From: Niebla homalea
Taxonomy: Eukaryota; Ascomycota; Lecanoromycetes; Lecanorales; Ramalinaceae
Reading direction: 5' to 3'
Length of the DNA stretch: 64,000 bases
NCBI GenBank assembly: GCA_019925105.1
Contig: JAHGAU010000001.1
Span: 992,001-1,056,000, forward strand
The notes under the pieces are model-generated. The model had not been told where the DNA came from and did no database searches. It saw nothing but the letters and a program-made list of their open reading frames with translations. The translations under genes and the position numbers were made by a program. Numbering within the stretch: position 1 is the stretch's first letter; each line of letters starts with the position of its first letter. Shown piece by piece: positions 59,696-64,000 of this stretch.

Positions 59696-62600
59696 TAAGT
59701 ATTAAATAACTTATTTACTTAATTAATTATAAAGTAATAGATTTTATATTAATTTATAGCTATATAAAGATAATATAATATACTGGTTAAAAAACAAAGC
59801 GCTTATAATATTATTAAGTCTATTAAGATTTCTTTAGTTAGCCGTACTTATAAAAGCTTATTTATAAGCTTTTCTATTTATTAATTACGTTTTTCAGTTA
59901 TTTATATTCTGCTTTAAGGTTATCCCGCTTAATATATAAAGTAATATATTTAACTTAAGTATATATCTTCCTTTAATTATCGGATAATTTAGGATTATCA
60001 ATAGAAAAGATATAAAGTTATTAAGTTAATATCTTTATTGTATTAATATTAATATTAATACGTATTTTAGCTTTTTAATAAAGGTTTCGTTTTTACTAAA
60101 GGAGTTAATATATATTATCGTACGTTTAATAGTTAAACTTTACGTTAAATTCAGCTTCTTTATATATTATTTTTAATTATTAAAGTATATAATTATTATT
60201 GCGGTAATATTTATTAATAATATTTAATTACTGGGTAAAATTAATATATTTTACGGCCAAATTTTTATGCCATTTTTTAAGTACTTTATAGGTATTATTT
60301 AATCGCTTAAGGTCTCTATTTATAACTTATAACCTTTAAGCTATTAATTATAACGACGTATAATAAGAAATATCCGAGGGATAAAGGTTATATTAAGCTG
60401 TCTAAATAATAATAAATTAACTTAAAAATTAACTTATTATAAAATAATTAACTATAATATTATTACGTTAAGAATCCTTTAAGCGCTTAATATTTTATAT
60501 ATAAATAAACGGGATATAGATTTAAAATAAAAAAACGAATAAAAAACGGTAAAAGAAAAAAGGTAACTTTATTTTCTTATGGACGGTATTTTAAAATAAA
60601 ATATAATAAGGGGTATATAATATTTTATTCTTTATATATATAACTTAATTAACGTTTAAAGTATGATTATTATCCTTTAATATTTCGAGTTAATAAATTT
60701 AAGGAGTTATAATAGCTTTAATACTTATACCAGGCGTTTTTACTTTGTATTTAAGGGGGGCTTACTTATCCGGAGGCGTTTAAGAAGCTGCGGTAACGGT
60801 AGAAGTCGCTATATACGTTAAGAGGCTTTTAACTTTATTATTATTAATTTATATTTATTATTAAGCTTTATTACCTACGCTTAAGTAAATTAAAGATAAT
60901 ACTGGAAAATATTAAAGCTATAATTTACTATAGAATTAATAATTTATAATTATTATAGGGATTCCAATTTATAAATATATTTAATTGCTTAATTACGATC
61001 TTTAACGACTTATTTCTTAAAATATAAAGATATAATATATTAAGTTATATACTCAGAATATTACTATAATATAATTAGACTTAAATAAATTAACTAATAA
61101 TAATATTTACGATCTATTCCTTATTTAACGGTTATTTTAATCTTTAAATTAAAGTATAAGTATAATATTAATTAGCCTAATATATAACCACGTAAAGATC
61201 TGAATTAATTAAATATACTAATTTATAAGCTTTCTTAAAGAGATTCCGTTTACGTTTACGGGACTTTTCTTAAGTTATTTTTTACTTTAATTTAAGAGTT
61301 ATCCTAAGGATAGAATCGTTTATAATTATTATAAAGGGTTAAAACGGCTATTAGTTTTAGTTTAAGTTAATATTAAAAATAACTTTATATTTAATTATTA
61401 TATTTCTACTTTTTTTTATAAGTTATATTATATCGATATTACGTTATTTAAATAAATATTAAATTTAAAAATAATACTTATAAGTAAAAAGAATATCGCA
61501 TAAATATATATTATGATTATTAAGCGAATTTTCGGTTTATTAATAATCCTTTATTTTTATTTTATAATATTAATATTACTCCGGAAATTAATAGCTTTTA
61601 TTCTAACCTACTTAATCTACCCTTGGGGGTCACGTAAATTCAGTTTTATTAACCCGTAATTACGGGTAAGTCTCTTAATATAATTAATATTTATTAACCT
61701 TAATATTTTTTATAGTGTTTTCCGGGTTAATTCTATATTAATAATAAATATATATATTATGAATTTCGCCTTAATTAATTTAATTCCTTTATTTTTCGGT
61801 CTTTATTATAACTTTATTATTTTAATATTAAGTATATCCCTAGATAGTTTTTATTAAGTCTATAACTCCTTTATAGGGATTAATATAATACTTAAGATTA
61901 TTTATACCGTTTTAAGTATTTTATAGAAATAATTCTTAAAATAAAATTCCGATTAAGTATACGGATTAATTATAAGTCCTTTTTTTTTTATAAATAAGGA
62001 TAACTTATTTATTAACGGTAAGCTATTTATATTATAGTATTATTATTATTTTTTACGGTATTATAGATTAAATAACCTTTATATAAGATTTTTTTATAAA
62101 ACTATTAAGTATACGTAAAGATATTAATATTTATTATTTAACGTTATTTAATATAATAATTAACGTTTCCGACGCTTTATTTTTATATTCTATTTAATAT
62201 TTTTTATACGTTAATTCTTTTAAATACCGTTTTATACTTTTATTAGAACTTCTTTTTTAATTATAACTTTTCTTAAATTATAATTTATATAGTTAAACGA
62301 TATATTAAAATTAATATTAATATCCCCCGCTTAATAAATATTCGCCCGGGATAATATATTAATATTTAATTATTATAAACCGGCTTTAAATCGTTATTAT
62401 AATTATATCCGTTTATAATCGCATTTTAATATACTCCGGATATAGGCCTTATATATCTATAATTATTAATAGAACCTCGCGATAAACTTATTAAATAACT
62501 ATACCGCCTTTATAATAATTATATTAAGAAAATAATTATATATTAATATCTTATACTTTACGGAGGGCCCTATAATAGAAATAGATTTTTAAGGCAATAT

Positions 62601-62856
62601 AAAAACGTACTTTTAATTATATTAAGATAGAGTATCGTTACGCTTTTACTTTACCTTAAAGATATCTTAGACGGATATATTTAATACCTGGCTATAATAC
62701 GTTAAGCTTATTTAATATAATTATTAAAGAATAAAGGTAAGTCTTTTATAAAAGAAATAAATCCCCTTATTTAACTTTTAATAGGCGATAAAAAAATTAT
62801 ATAAGAGTTTTTAAATAAAGTATTAAAATAAAATATTTATAAAAATAACTATATAA
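59696..62856. other. RIP-eroded sequence, no assignable gene
   Basis: AT-rich DNA. A GC-richer spot at 60730-60830 (TTAAGGGGGGCTTACTTATC, AGCTGCGGTAACGG) and another at 61615-61680 (CCCTTGGGGGTCACG, then TTACGGG repeated in inverted orientation) stand out but do not resolve to a gene. Confidence 0.35.
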
Positions 62857-63240
62857 GTAAAGGGTCTTATAATTCGGGCTAAGTCTTTAATAATATAGAT
62901 ATTATACGTATTTATTTATTATATAGAAGTTAAAAGTAATTAATTTATTTTTAACGGAGAATACGCTTATATTACGTATTATTACGGGCGTCCCAATCTT
63001 AAAGGCTTAATTAATATAGAAATAATTAAAGATTATTATCGTTTTATAAAAAATAAAATTAAGCGGAAAATTAAAAAGGAAACGGATAATATAATTATCG
63101 TAAATAAACTTAAAGACTTCTATAATAATCCTAAGTTAAGTATTAATATCCATTAAGAATTCCGTACGTAAAAAATTGCGATTATTAATTAACGTTAAGG
63201 TTAATAAAAAGCTTTAATTTATATAAATATAATTTTAATT
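62857..63240 (+). pseudogene. Unknown coding relic near the right edge
   Basis: One plus frame from 62857 reads VKGLIIRAKSLII, TAG, then ILYVFIYYIEVKSN, TAA, and then a 70-codon stop-free run (62944-63153) containing FNGEYAYITYYYGRPNLKGL and KDYYRFIKNKIKRKIKKE. It continues with TAA interruptions (EFRT, KIAIIN) to about 63240. Lys/Asn richness in the second half suggests an acidic or charged protein mutated by G-to-A. No motif is recognised. Its upstream limit is not visible. Confidence 0.5.
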
Positions 63241-64000
63241 ATTAAACGTATATAGTTAATATTTATAGTTATTAAATACCTTTAATAATAATATATATAA
63301 GATACGAAACATTTTAAGGTAAATTAATAAGGCCTTTAAGTTACCTTTATGGTTTAATTATAGATTATAATATAACTCTTATATATTCTTATATACGATA
63401 ATAATTATTTACTTAAATTCTTAATATAATCCTTCTTAAGTATATTAATAAATTATAAACTTTAATAAGAATGTCTCCGGTTAAATTTAAAGATAATAAG
63501 ATTTTTTATAAACTTATAAATTTATTTATAGAATTATTAAATCCGCATTATATATATATTTTCTATATAATTTTATAGAAACGTTATACTTTTTAAAACT
63601 ACGTTATATCTTAAATAAAAATAAACGATTAAGTAACCTTCCGGATAATAACGGAAATACTTATAATAGAAATACTTTTTAAAATCGTTATAAACTAAGA
63701 AAGTCTTAAAGTAATTATCGTTTAATAAACTTTTATTCCCGAAATAAAAGATATATTACGTAGCTTTATATTTAACCAGAAGCGTTTCCGATAAACTCCG
63801 TATTAAAGAGATTAATATTTATTTTTCTTTAATTTTAAAGTTTACTTTAAGGCGGCGGAAGTTTTAACTTTTTTACTTTTTATAAAGTACGATTAACGTA
63901 TTAATAGCTATTCTTTACCGTTAATACTCCTTTTTAATTAATAATTTAATAAAGGTAAAAAGCATATTAATAACGTAAACCCTTTCCGTAAAAATAAAAT
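63241..64000. other. RIP-eroded sequence to the window edge
   Basis: AT-rich with no recognisable gene. The plus strand may continue the preceding relic with higher stop density. Confidence 0.3.

Larger units (their letters stand above)
1..64000. other. RIP-mutated AT-rich isochore covering the whole window
   Basis: Seen: CpA and TpG are nearly missing over long runs (for example 20001-20060 has neither), while TpA dominates and CpG, CpC and GpG remain common. Stops in recognisable frames are TAA or TAG, and TGA is rare. Known: RIP in Pezizomycotina changes C to T mainly in CpA within duplicated DNA. Inference: the whole block is transposon-derived DNA that passed through one or more RIP cycles. 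Retention of CpG argues against ordinary methyl-CpG decay. No intact host gene is visible. Confidence 0.9.

Overview
The window is 64 kb of very AT-rich DNA in which I find no intact gene. The likely source is a filamentous ascomycete (Pezizomycotina) whose genome is mutated by repeat-induced point mutation (RIP). CpA and TpG are almost absent over long runs, TpA is in great excess, and CpG, CpC and GpG survive. Stops in the recognisable reading frames are nearly all TAA or TAG, as expected from CAA, CAG and TGG after C-to-T change. Two copies of one LTR differ almost only by transitions. I cannot name the species. The window reads as an AT-rich isochore or a subtelomeric or pericentromeric transposon graveyard.

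Two elements can be reconstructed well. At 2530-9840 lies a complete Ty3/gypsy chromovirus on the minus strand. It has two 216-bp LTRs, a perfect 5-bp target duplication (GTTAT) and a polypurine tract beside the 3' LTR. Relics of reverse transcriptase, RNase H, the integrase zinc-binding and catalytic regions and a C-terminal chromodomain appear in the expected order. Between the chromodomain and the 3' LTR is a little-mutated block of 49-bp tandem repeats. At 53618 to at least 59413 lies a Tad1-like LINE, also on the minus strand. It has an ORF1 ending in zinc knuckles and an ORF2 with endonuclease, reverse transcriptase and a C-terminal Cys/His motif, and it ends in a (TCAA)5 tail.

The gypsy element landed inside an older open frame on the plus strand. 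When the element and one target copy are removed, one frame reads through from about 2345 to 10434. Three other plus-strand stretches (about 12720-14170, 35890-37500 and 62857-63240) keep long stop-poor frames with the Asp-to-Asn and Glu-to-Lys bias expected of mutated coding DNA. I do not recognise their products. Smaller structures are a perfect 57-bp palindrome (32069-32125), tandem arrays with periods of 12, 18 and 54 bp, a 57-bp segment present twice, homopolymer tracts and several islands that largely escaped mutation.

The remaining intervals (most of 11.6-12.7, 14.8-18.6, 19.0-32.0, 32.1-35.9, 37.5-53.6 and 59.7-64 kb) are RIP-eroded sequence in which I could identify no family by eye. 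I found no tRNA, rRNA, CRISPR array or host gene cluster, and no convincing new system. The most interesting material is the unidentified relic frames and the RIP-escape islands.
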